A stretch of 49,014 nt of DNA, taken from NCBI GenBank assembly GCA_963591995.1, contig CAVAUJ010000013.1, positions 1 to 49,014 of the forward strand, given 5' to 3'. The first letter of the stretch is position 1. Every line of letters begins with the position of its first letter. The translations under genes and the position numbers were made by a program. Under the pieces are notes generated by a model. The model made no database searches, had not been told where the DNA came from, and was given only the letters and a program-made list of their open reading frames with translations. This document shows positions 41,270 to 48,953 of this stretch, one piece after another. The DNA is from CAG-791 sp963591995. GTDB taxonomy: Bacteria > Bacillota > Clostridia > Lachnospirales > Lachnospiraceae.

Positions 41270-42110
41270 GAAGGTGTCCGGGCCGTCCTGCATTTCTCCT
41301 GCCACGCTGCCGGCAGTATACGGTCAGTCCCGCTGCCGAAAGAACAGCCGCGGCCAGAAGGCCGCCGGCTGCTGCAGGATCTCCGGTACCGGCGCCTCTC
41401 TCTTCTGAAATCTGCACCGGCTGCAGCTCCGGCACAGCCGCGGTGCTCTCCGTCGCCGTGCTCTCACTGCTCTCCGCGTAGGTTCCCTGGGTCTTCCCAT
41501 CGCTCCCCCCGGGCGTCTCCGCCGTCCCTGTCCGCGCAGACGTCTTCGGATATACCACGGCATCCCAGCTCCATTCCGCCTTTTCATCTGTCGGATTTGC
41601 AGGAATTGTCACTAGGAGCGGTCCTGCCGTTTCATATGCCGCGCTCTTTCCTGCGGCACCGCTTTGCCACACCAGATAAATGCCGGCAGGACAGCCGGTG
41701 AAATACGCATTTCCTTCGGCGTCCGTGGTTCTCCGGACAGCTGCCGCTGCGCCCTTTCCGGATGCGGCGGCATTGTCCGCCCCGGACGTTTTCCCTGTCT
41801 GTGCACGATGGCATTCCAGCAGCTTGTCCGCCGCCTTTTTGTCCTTCCAAAAGGACGGCTTCTGCGGATCCAGTCCGGTGCCCGCATAGGCCTCCTTCAT
41901 CGTATAGACCATCCTCCCCTGCTCGACCGTTCCCTTTGCCACACGAACCGCAGATAATTCCGCTCCCTCTATCCCGCTGCGGCCGCTGTCGCAGGAATAG
42001 ACGACCCGCAGCGTACCGATCCCGGCTGCCTGCAGCGGCAGACGCTCCCCCATCATGATTCCGATGACCGCCAGCACTCCTGCGGCAATGCACCTCATTG
42101 TCTGTTTCAT
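41238..42110 (-). CDS. Small pilin subunit, probably the basal pilin
   Basis: 290 residues from ATG 42110, which overlaps the sortase stop by 4 bases (ATGA) and has GGAG six bases upstream; ATG 42122 is an alternative. Signal peptide MKQTMRCIAAGVLAV to QAAG. A Cna-B-like strand (YFTGCPAGIYLVWQSG) and a pilin-type lysine motif WSWDAVVYPKT are followed by a Ser/Thr/Pro-rich linker and a membrane segment. The sorting motif is off-consensus (GAGTGDP instead of LPxTG), and a basic tail of about 26 residues follows. Fits a FctB/SpaB-like base subunit. Convergent overlap with the ECF gene. Confidence 0.78.
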   Translation of the reverse strand: MKQTMRCIAAGVLAVIGIMMGERLPLQAAGIGTLRVVYSCDSGRSGIEGAELSAVRVAKGTVEQGRMVYTMKEAYAGTGLDPQKPSFWKDKKAADKLLECHRAQTGKTSGADNAAASGKGAAAAVRRTTDAEGNAYFTGCPAGIYLVWQSGAAGKSAAYETAGPLLVTIPANPTDEKAEWSWDAVVYPKTSARTGTAETPGGSDGKTQGTYAESSESTATESTAAVPELQPVQISEERGAGTGDPAAAGGLLAAAVLSAAGLTVYCRQRGRRNAGRPGHLLRGGRTDRAS

Positions 42111-43057
42111 CCTGATCTCCATTCTGCAGACACCTTCCTTTTTGTCTGCCTCCTTCGGCGGCCCTCCCGTCTTCCGAGATCCACGGTCCAGAGCCAGAGG
42201 ATACGCAGCATGCCGGCCGTGACCGCAAGGAATGCCGCTCCCAGAATCACTGCCGGCTCCCGGATTGCCCATCGGTGTGTCCCCGACGCCGCACCGGTGT
42301 TCTCGTTTCCACGGTCTTCCTTCGGATCACCCCCTTCGGAAGTGACCGCTCCTGCCTCCTCCCGGTTCGCCTTCTCCGACCGTTCTCCTGTCACCAGCAG
42401 CCGGTGCGTATTTACGCCATAGGGCGTACACGTGATCAGCGTGACAAGATCCTTTCCCTCCTCTATGCGGATTCCCTCCGTTTCCTCCGGCAGAACCGTC
42501 TGTATGCGCATCACCTCATAAATATGGGTCTCCCCGAGAACATGGATTGCAAAAACATCCCCGTCCTTCAGCTGATCCAGATCCGTAAAAAGGCTTGCGG
42601 AGGGAAGTCCGCGGTGGCCGCTCAGCAATGCATGCGTTCCCGCCCCGCCCACCGGCAGACTGGATCCCTCCAGATGTCCGGCTCCCTTTGCCAGGGCCTC
42701 ATCCGAGGTTCCGTGATAAATCGGCAGGCGGACTGATATTGCTGGTATTTCCAGATATCCCATGACGCCGTCTCCGCCGATGTTGAGCAATGCTTCATAT
42801 TCCCGCTCCTCTTCCTCCGTCAATGCGCCGATTCCTCCGCCGGCCTTTGCAAGTCTTTGGTTATAAGCGCTTGCCCTCTCTCTTTCCTGTGCAAGCTCCT
42901 CATCGGAAACCTGTTCCCACAGCGAATTCTGATATTGAAGGATCCTCTTCTCCGAAAGCTGCCGGCTCCAGGCATCCCCAAGAGCCGGATAGAATCCAAC
43001 GGCGAGAATGCAAAGGACGGCCACGGTTTCAAGAGTCTTCACGAGGGCCTCTCTCAT
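42107..43057 (-). CDS. Class C (pilus) sortase
   Basis: 316-residue membrane transpeptidase that links pilins through isopeptide bonds. N-terminal membrane segment at about 8-28; catalytic His in LSGHRGLPS, Cys in TLITCTPYG, Arg in NTHRLLV; second membrane segment near the C-terminus, as in class C. A lid Asp-Pro-Trp/Phe motif is not obvious (YHGTSDEAL region lies after the lid). Lies between the two pilin genes, as in classic sortase-C pilus operons. Confidence 0.93.
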   Translation of the reverse strand: MREALVKTLETVAVLCILAVGFYPALGDAWSRQLSEKRILQYQNSLWEQVSDEELAQERERASAYNQRLAKAGGGIGALTEEEEREYEALLNIGGDGVMGYLEIPAISVRLPIYHGTSDEALAKGAGHLEGSSLPVGGAGTHALLSGHRGLPSASLFTDLDQLKDGDVFAIHVLGETHIYEVMRIQTVLPEETEGIRIEEGKDLVTLITCTPYGVNTHRLLVTGERSEKANREEAGAVTSEGGDPKEDRGNENTGAASGTHRWAIREPAVILGAAFLAVTAGMLRILWLWTVDLGRREGRRRRQTKRKVSAEWRSG

Positions 43058-43080
43058 GCATTCTCACCCCTTTCCGCGTT

Positions 43081-44844
43081 TCATGTCCTTGCGCCGTCTC
43101 CGGAAGCTCTGCGCTGCCTACGTTTTTGACACGCACCCTCAGAAAAAAGTTCTGCGTTATTTGGCTGGTTATTTTGCAAACGATGTACCAGCTTCCAGAC
43201 CACCAGACCGCCCGACATTCCGGCCGCCGCCAGAACAAAGCCGAAGGTTCCCCCGCCGCCCGCGGAAGGGAGCGCGGTCAACGGCACATTGAGAATCTCC
43301 GCCGCCTCTCCCCGGGATGTAATGGTATTGGTGATGCTCCCGTCCGCTTCTACCGCAGATACCGCCTTGTAGGTGAAGGTACCGGCCTCTTCTTCCGCTC
43401 CCTGAGCATTCCGCTGCCCGGTTGTGACGGTATACTCCTCCAGACTGCCGTCCTCGCGGTACTGCGCCGAGATGACAACATGATAGACGGTCTCATTGGC
43501 CGCATATCCCTTCGGCGTTTCCGTCTCCCGGAGGTAATATTCCCCCTCCGCAAGGCCCGTGAAGGTCAGATGTCCGTTGGCATCCGAGACCGCCGCAGCG
43601 ACCTCCTTCGTCATTTCCTTATCCCGATACAGGGTAAAGCCTGCTCCCTCGAGTGCGTATTTGCTGCGCACGGTTGTCGTGGCTCCGGTTCCGGAACCGG
43701 TGACCTCCGTGGTCTCATAGGCCGAATCCGTCTTTGTCACCTTATTGATCTCATTCGTCTCGATCTGCTGCTCCTTTTCGCCTTCCGCATCGATGTTTGC
43801 TCCCAGTCCGAAGGTGTATTGATAGGAAACCGCCGTTTTCTCTCTTACCTCCCTCGCATCCGCCGGATTGCAGGAATATTCCAATACCGCACGATTCGTA
43901 TTCTCGGCAAAATTTAACCCGGCATTTCCGGTCAGCTCGGCACAGTAATGAATTGCAACCGGCTTCGTCCCGTGGCTGCGAAGGTAGCTGTCTGCAAATT
44001 CCACCGCAAAGGACGTCTTTCCGCTTCCGTAGGTCACCCTCCAGGTGTCCTCTCCCGCGGCGACCTCCTCTTCGTCCACCAGAACCTTCAGGTCATGAAT
44101 TGCGCCAAAGCAGCCCCCTTCCAGTTCATCCCGGATCCGGAAGACCACCGTCTCATAGCTGTCGGAATAGGACGGGATGTTCATCGAATCTATCACAAAT
44201 TCCATGCTCTCCCCGATTGCCGCAGAGCGTCCCCGTACCTGTTCCCCGTTTCGCAGAACCGTCTTTTGCAGATCCGTCCCGGAGGACTTCAGATACGCAC
44301 GGCTCCCGCTTTCAAAAAACGAACCGCCAAAGTCCACGCTGCCGTCCTCCAGATCCATTCGCTCCGCATCCGTGACATTGACGGAAACCACTGCCGGATT
44401 GTAGATCGTATCGCCGCTTCCGGTGACCAGAATCAGATATTCTCCCGGTTCCGTCTCCAGTGTCCACGTCCCCTTTTCCGCATCCGTCAGCGTCAGCGCT
44501 GTCCCGGTCACCGCCCCCGGATTTTCCTCAATGTAATCGGCAATGTCCGCAAGCTCCTTTGCCGTTGGCTGCTGCATGTCCGCAAGCTTTCCGTTCTCCG
44601 CATCCGTCAGAACATAGCCGGTGAGCTTCCCCTCCGCCGAATAGGTGCCGGTTACAATCGGATAGGCCGTCACACTGGCTTCCGTCTCCGTCACGTTCGT
44701 AACCGAAATGGTCCCCTTCGGCACCTCGGCCGCCTGCGCGGCCACCCCCGGGAACACCAGCTGCGCCGCAGCCGCCAGAAGGACCGCATTTCCCGCAAGC
44801 CTGCCGCCCGTTCGTCCTGTTCTTTTCCTTGTCTTCGTGTTCAT
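43081..44844 (-). CDS. Backbone pilin with isopeptide-forming domains
   Basis: 587 residues; ATG 44844 behind AAGGAAGGGAAGAGAAA. Signal peptide up to AAQAAE; N1-type domain (TISVTNVTETEASVTAYPIV); a fimbrial D2-type isopeptide domain (YCAELTGNAGLNFAENTNRA); a Cna-B domain with E-box YYLRETETPKGYA. Sorting signal LPSAG (Ala instead of Thr) and a hydrophobic segment. After the usual basic stop (WKLVHR) the frame continues for about 35 residues; the first part of this tail is encoded by a copy of the dispersed ATCGTTTGCAAA repeat. Polymerised outside the cell by the adjacent sortase. Confidence 0.88.
   Translation of the reverse strand: MNTKTRKRTGRTGGRLAGNAVLLAAAAQLVFPGVAAQAAEVPKGTISVTNVTETEASVTAYPIVTGTYSAEGKLTGYVLTDAENGKLADMQQPTAKELADIADYIEENPGAVTGTALTLTDAEKGTWTLETEPGEYLILVTGSGDTIYNPAVVSVNVTDAERMDLEDGSVDFGGSFFESGSRAYLKSSGTDLQKTVLRNGEQVRGRSAAIGESMEFVIDSMNIPSYSDSYETVVFRIRDELEGGCFGAIHDLKVLVDEEEVAAGEDTWRVTYGSGKTSFAVEFADSYLRSHGTKPVAIHYCAELTGNAGLNFAENTNRAVLEYSCNPADAREVREKTAVSYQYTFGLGANIDAEGEKEQQIETNEINKVTKTDSAYETTEVTGSGTGATTTVRSKYALEGAGFTLYRDKEMTKEVAAAVSDANGHLTFTGLAEGEYYLRETETPKGYAANETVYHVVISAQYREDGSLEEYTVTTGQRNAQGAEEEAGTFTYKAVSAVEADGSITNTITSRGEAAEILNVPLTALPSAGGGGTFGFVLAAAGMSGGLVVWKLVHRLQNNQPNNAELFSEGACQKRRQRRASGDGART
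43165..43188 (-). repeat. Dispersed ATCGTTTGCAAA repeat, site C, inside a pilin gene
   Basis: On the minus strand ACATCGTTTGCAAAATAACC (core 43173-43184), followed by AGCC as at other sites. It encodes HRLQNNQ in the pilin tail. Confidence 0.75.
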
Positions 44845-44948
44845 TTTCTCTTCCCTTCCTTTTCCTTTGTGCAATAGTGCAATGCCGTGCGGTTCTCCCG
44901 GTTCTCCCGCTTTTCCATCTTTTCCATCTTTTCCGCGAAGCTACTCCC

Positions 44949-47393
44949 TTATCTTCCGCAGAGCTTCCTTCTGCATTTCCATCCGGCCAGCAAAACGGCG
45001 AAGCCTCCCGCCGCCCATGCATACGGTGCAGCTCCTCCTGCGCCGGTATCCGGCAGCACCACCTTCTCCTGCATCGGTCGCTCCTTTACGTGCAGCAGAA
45101 ACCGGATGCCCTTTTTCCCATCCTCTGCCGCGTCATAGCCGCAATTCTCCCTGCTGCAGCTGTGAGAGAAGACGCTCTGTTCCGTGATGTCCGCGCCCAG
45201 CGCACCGTCCGCCTGCCGATAGACGCCCACGATGACCGGAACGTCCTCCAGCTGATCGATGAGCAGAACGCCTTCCTCCTCCCTTACGCCCCGGGGAATC
45301 GCAATCCGGTACCCCAGAAGCGGCTCCTCCCCGGTCTGCGATGTCGTCTCATCCGAACATTTCCAGACGAGCTTTGTCAGGTGTTCTCCAAGGGCGGCTG
45401 CATCGGTAGCGTCTCCTGTCTCGACCGTCGCAGGTTCTCCGTACCAGCACGTTGTGTCACAAACCTGCAGCTCCGGATGAAACACATGCACCGCCGCGCT
45501 CTCTTCGGACGAACATGCCGTGAAATGTCCCTCTCGGACCGGTGTCGCCGTGCACCGCAGCCGGTACGTTCCGCATGCGGAGATCTCCTCGGTATACCAC
45601 GTCCAATTGCACGTATCCGCGGACCTTCCCGCCGGAATGTACCGCTCCCCCACAAGATTTCCTGCCGCGTCTCTCATTTCATACGAGAGGTCCACCTGCG
45701 CATTCCTGCTCCCGTCCGCGGTCCAGGCTGCCTGCTGCCGCAGCAGCTCCCCCGAGGAGACCGTATCCGGTACGTACACATGCAAATCCTGCACCGCCGC
45801 CGCACACCTTGGCTTGATGTCCGCGGCCGGAACCGGATAGCAGACGGCGGCCTCCGATGCCCCGCTGCCCGAATAAATTCCCGATGCTGCACTGTTCGTT
45901 GGAAGTTGATTGCCGCCGAAGGTTGCCTGCGGCCGAATGGTAAAAGAAATGATGAGCTTGCTGCCGCGATAACTGCCGTCCGCGGACTCCGATAGATGCG
46001 GCTGTTCCGATACAAAGGCCGCGGCATAGTCATAACCGCCAACGATTACCTTCCCGCCGGAGGCCTTCACCTCCACCTCTCCGGTGATATCCCTCGGGGG
46101 TCCCCAGCCTCCGTTTCCCAGATAGTCGGATACCGAAACCGTTATGTCCCGTTCCTCCTCCAGACAGAACGGGGCGAGAATTTCATCCCGTGCCTCGGCC
46201 AGTGCCGTGAGTCCCGCGTCCGCATGGCTCACATCCTCCGCAATGGCATGCAGCACATCGGAAAGCGCGGAGGAGGCCGCCGCCGTATAGTAATAGGTCT
46301 CCCGATCCTCTCCGCGCGTACTGCCGGGATCTGTGAAGTCCAAGGCATTCGGCGTGTCCATATCCTGTGCGTGCGGGTTGTCGGAGGACATGAGATACAT
46401 GAAGCGATTGATCAGCGCCAGACCGTTTTCATCGGAAGTGTTGTAATAAGACAGGGTTGGGTCGTAGAAAGGGGCAATGTAGAAATCCTCGTTCCCCTTT
46501 GTATAAGACGGCAGGGCCTCTCCCGGAACGGCGCTTGCCCGGGGCTCTACGGTGATGGTAAAAATCCGGACCCCGGCCTCCTTGAGGCTTCGGGCCGTTT
46601 CGATGCATTGATTGGCCTTTTCCATGACAAAGCCGGTCTGGCTCTCATGGTTCGGCGTTCCGTCGGTGTAGAGAATGACCACGCGGCTGCGTTCGGCATC
46701 GGCCTGCTCGTTCATGATCTGCTGCGCGTAACGCATGCCCTCGTCGATTCTCGTTCGTCCGGCATAGGTGAGCGATTGGATCGTCTCTCTTGCCGCAGCC
46801 GCTCCCCCCGTATCCGCCCTTGTAAGATTCATCCGTATGCCCGAGAGATTTGCGTCGCAGTAATTGACAATGGCGATCCGGCTCTGCAGCGCTTCCTCCA
46901 ATCCTTCGTTCTGCTGCTCCAGACTGTCGACCATCCGGCTCGCCGCCGCCTTGAGGGCCTCCATTCTGGTTGTCTGATCCGTCATGGAAAAGCCCATGCT
47001 GGAGGAGGTATCCAGCACCAGCACCACATCCACCGGCACGATTCGCGAGGCGGACGTACCGCTCACCCAGGATTCCAGTTCAATCTGCAGCGTTCCGTCC
47101 TTGTTGTTGCGGAGCGTTTTCCTTACATGAACGCCGCCGTTCTCCGCCTCCTGTGTTATACTGTCGTCATCGGTGCCGGAGATTGCAATTTCCTCCGCGC
47201 CGTATCGCCGGAGTTCTTCCGGAAGCTCCTCTGCACTCGCAGGAAGCGCCCCCTTTCCCAGGATACACATCATTGCCACGACACAGGCCGCCAGTGTTCT
47301 CGTGCCGGCGCGCACCGGATGCCTTCTCCGGAAGAGCCTCTCCATCACATTCCCCTGTGAGGATCGTTCCGGAACCGTTCTGATCTTTTTCAT
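44949..47393 (-). CDS. VWA-domain pilus tip adhesin / LPXTG surface protein
   Basis: 814 residues. Signal peptide (about 1-54, with a hydrophobic stretch ending ALPASAEE). Von Willebrand A domain with MIDAS LDTSSSMGFS, and the Asp in LYTDGTP; then beta-rich stalk domains with several Cys. C-terminal sorting signal LPDTGAGG, membrane segment and basic tail KCRRKLCGR. First gene of the pilus operon, as expected for a tip adhesin. Secreted and covalently attached by sortase. Ligand unknown. Confidence 0.9.
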   Translation of the reverse strand: MKKIRTVPERSSQGNVMERLFRRRHPVRAGTRTLAACVVAMMCILGKGALPASAEELPEELRRYGAEEIAISGTDDDSITQEAENGGVHVRKTLRNNKDGTLQIELESWVSGTSASRIVPVDVVLVLDTSSSMGFSMTDQTTRMEALKAAASRMVDSLEQQNEGLEEALQSRIAIVNYCDANLSGIRMNLTRADTGGAAAARETIQSLTYAGRTRIDEGMRYAQQIMNEQADAERSRVVILYTDGTPNHESQTGFVMEKANQCIETARSLKEAGVRIFTITVEPRASAVPGEALPSYTKGNEDFYIAPFYDPTLSYYNTSDENGLALINRFMYLMSSDNPHAQDMDTPNALDFTDPGSTRGEDRETYYYTAAASSALSDVLHAIAEDVSHADAGLTALAEARDEILAPFCLEEERDITVSVSDYLGNGGWGPPRDITGEVEVKASGGKVIVGGYDYAAAFVSEQPHLSESADGSYRGSKLIISFTIRPQATFGGNQLPTNSAASGIYSGSGASEAAVCYPVPAADIKPRCAAAVQDLHVYVPDTVSSGELLRQQAAWTADGSRNAQVDLSYEMRDAAGNLVGERYIPAGRSADTCNWTWYTEEISACGTYRLRCTATPVREGHFTACSSEESAAVHVFHPELQVCDTTCWYGEPATVETGDATDAAALGEHLTKLVWKCSDETTSQTGEEPLLGYRIAIPRGVREEEGVLLIDQLEDVPVIVGVYRQADGALGADITEQSVFSHSCSRENCGYDAAEDGKKGIRFLLHVKERPMQEKVVLPDTGAGGAAPYAWAAGGFAVLLAGWKCRRKLCGR

Positions 47394-47543
47394 TGCTGAT
47401 TACCCCCGTGAGATGAGTGAAGACTTGACCGGCATTGCCGGCGATGCAGGAAGTGTCGGTCTCCGACCGTCGCATCGCGCTTCCCCTGCGGGGTTCCCGA
47501 TGCCCTCTGCGGATACCGCGGCCGCTTCTGCGGCACTACACAG

Positions 47544-47549
47544 AGTATA
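47544..47549 (-). promoter_or_regulatory. Candidate -10 box of the pilus operon
   Basis: Minus strand TATACT; no good -35 (CTTTTT-like at about 47567-47572), as expected for an activator-dependent promoter. Leader of about 145 bases with a CCGGCATTGCCGG hairpin at about 47431-47443. Confidence 0.45.
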
Positions 47550-47578
47550 GGGGCTTTTGCCGAAAAAAAAAGAAACCT

Positions 47579-47608
47579 GGCACGAAGGAAGGTTTTCCGG
47601 CACGAAGG
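47579..47608. promoter_or_regulatory. Direct repeats, candidate LytTR binding sites
   Basis: GGCACGAAGG at 47579-47588 and 47599-47608, exactly 20 bases (two helix turns) apart, just upstream of the candidate pilus promoter and just before the LytTR gene start. LytTR proteins bind such tandem direct repeats. Confidence 0.5.
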
Positions 47609-47616
47609 GTTATTTT

Positions 47617-48081
47617 ATGCAGAAGATTCGTCTGGAATTGTCCCAGCTCACTCCCCATTCCGTCGACTGTCTCTCGGAAGCGCTCCTCGTTCTCTCGGCC
47701 AATCTCCGGGAGCCGGTCTGCTTCGAGCTGTCCGCAGACAATCAAAAGGACCGGGTTCTGCTCCCGGTCCCGAAAGGCGAGGATCTCCCCGCCCGCAGCA
47801 TTCCGCTGCGCATGGATGAAATTACGGCGGTTCTCTCCGACCGCCACTATCTGAATGTTGTCTGCCGTGACAGGACCCTGCGTGTCCGTCTGCGCCTGCG
47901 GGATATGCAGGCACTCCTGCCGCAGGAGCTCTTTTTCTGTCCCTGCCGCGGCATTCTGCTGAACCTCTCGCAGGTCACCGGCCTGCGGGGGCAGGATGTT
48001 CTGATGAAGGACGGCTCCCGCTATCCCATCGCAAGGTCCCGCCGCCGTGACGTTCTCCGCCTCCTGCGCAAAACGCTGTAA
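47617..48081 (+). CDS. LytTR-domain DNA-binding regulator
   Basis: 154 residues from the ATG at 47617 (AAGGG before it); an in-frame TTG at 47557 is less likely. The C-terminal ~95 residues match LytTR (IPLRMDEITAVLSDRHYLNV, CRGILLNLSQVTGL, YPIARSRRRDVLRLL). The N-terminal 55 residues are not a receiver domain, so it is a stand-alone regulator. Divergent from the pilus operon, so it probably controls pilus expression and itself (inference). Confidence 0.88.
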   Translation: MQKIRLELSQLTPHSVDCLSEALLVLSANLREPVCFELSADNQKDRVLLPVPKGEDLPARSIPLRMDEITAVLSDRHYLNVVCRDRTLRVRLRLRDMQALLPQELFFCPCRGILLNLSQVTGLRGQDVLMKDGSRYPIARSRRRDVLRLLRKTL

Positions 48082-48105
48082 CCGGCGTTCTCCTGTGGCC
48101 TTCCT

Positions 48106-48129
48106 GTACATCGTTTGCAAACGATGTAC
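48106..48129. repeat. Dispersed repeat, site D: perfect 24-bp palindrome
   Basis: GTACATCGTTTG followed by its exact reverse complement. It contains the ATCGTTTGCAAA core on both strands and lies between convergent genes, with its last base in the cyclophilin stop codon. Could act as a hairpin terminator (no T-run) or as a protein-binding site. Confidence 0.8.
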
Positions 48130-48623
48130 TATTCCGCTGCGTCCACGGCGATGCTCTGAATCACCTGCTCTTCCCAGGGTGCATCGTTCCAATTCGTCTT
48201 CACATCCGCGATCCGATCCAGCACCTCCAGACCCTCCGTGATCTTTCCGAAGGCGGCATACTGACCGTCCAGATGCGGTGCATCCTGGTGCATGATGAAG
48301 AACTGTGAGCCTGCGGAATTCGGATCCATGGCCCTTGCCATCGACAGCACGCCTCTTGTGTGCCTTAAATCATTCGCCACACCGTTGGCTGCGAACTCGC
48401 CCTTGATGCTGTAGCCGGGGCCGCCGGTTCCGTTCCCCTCCGGGTCGCCGCCCTGGATCATAAAGCCCTTGATGATGCGGTGAAAGGTCAGTCCGTCGTA
48501 AAACTTCTCGTCGCAGAGCTTTTTGAAATTCTCTACGGTGATGGGTGCAATTTCGGGATACAGCTCTCCCTTCATCACGCCGCCGTCGTTCATGGTAATC
48601 GTCACGGTATAGGTCTGTGCCAT
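48129..48623 (-). CDS. Cyclophilin-type peptidyl-prolyl isomerase
   Basis: 164 residues, cytoplasmic single-domain cyclophilin. Signatures: FHRIIKGFMIQGGDPEGNGTGGPGY (catalytic Arg, Gln, Gly-rich; only parts quoted count as motif FHRIIKGFMIQGGD), SMARAMDPNSAGSQFFI and the AAFGKITEG strand. Catalyses Xaa-Pro cis/trans isomerisation. ATG 48623 has GAGGA upstream; the longer frame has no ribosome site. Stop codon touches the 24-bp palindrome. Confidence 0.95.
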   Translation of the reverse strand: MAQTYTVTITMNDGGVMKGELYPEIAPITVENFKKLCDEKFYDGLTFHRIIKGFMIQGGDPEGNGTGGPGYSIKGEFAANGVANDLRHTRGVLSMARAMDPNSAGSQFFIMHQDAPHLDGQYAAFGKITEGLEVLDRIADVKTNWNDAPWEEQVIQSIAVDAAE

Positions 48624-48687
48624 TGTTGTCCTCTTTTCTGTGTTGTGTGCTGCTTTCCGCTTCGTGCGAAAATACGGGTACGGCATC

Positions 48688-48696
48688 AGTATAGCA
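48688..48696 (-). promoter_or_regulatory. Extended -10 promoter of the cyclophilin gene
   Basis: Minus strand TGCTATACT, an extended -10 box; no convincing -35. Leader of about 60 bases. Confidence 0.5.
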
Positions 48697-48777
48697 TCCG
48701 TCTCCTGAATTTTCACACCGCAGTCTCTATTCCGCACCCGCATCTCGGTTCTCTGTCACTGTACAGACACTACGCCA

Positions 48778-48919
48778 GCGACAGGGTGGCGGAGTTGTCC
48801 GCTCAGGGGACACTCTCGTTCCATGCGCGGACCTAGCGGTGCTAAGCTCGCAGAATACGCTCGCAAGCACCGAGGCCTCGCAAGGCCCCTGATCCGGACA
48901 TTCTCCGCCACCCTGTCGC
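48778..48919. repeat. Full copy of a long structured palindromic element (copy 2)
   Basis: Outer arms GCGACAGGGTGGCGGAG (48778-48794) and CTCCGCCACCCTGTCGC (48903-48919) pair perfectly over 17 bp. The stem continues inward with TGTCCG/CGGACA and CAGGGG/CCCCTG, interrupted only by small internal loops. The head holds further stems CGGTGCT/AGCACCG and GGCCT/AGGCC (tetraloop CGCA). 54 bases of its right half are identical at window start. No plausible protein. Either a dispersed miniature repeat or a structured RNA. Confidence 0.8.
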
Positions 48920-48953
48920 CTGGATGTCGATTTCCCTGCGGGGAACCGGAGGA

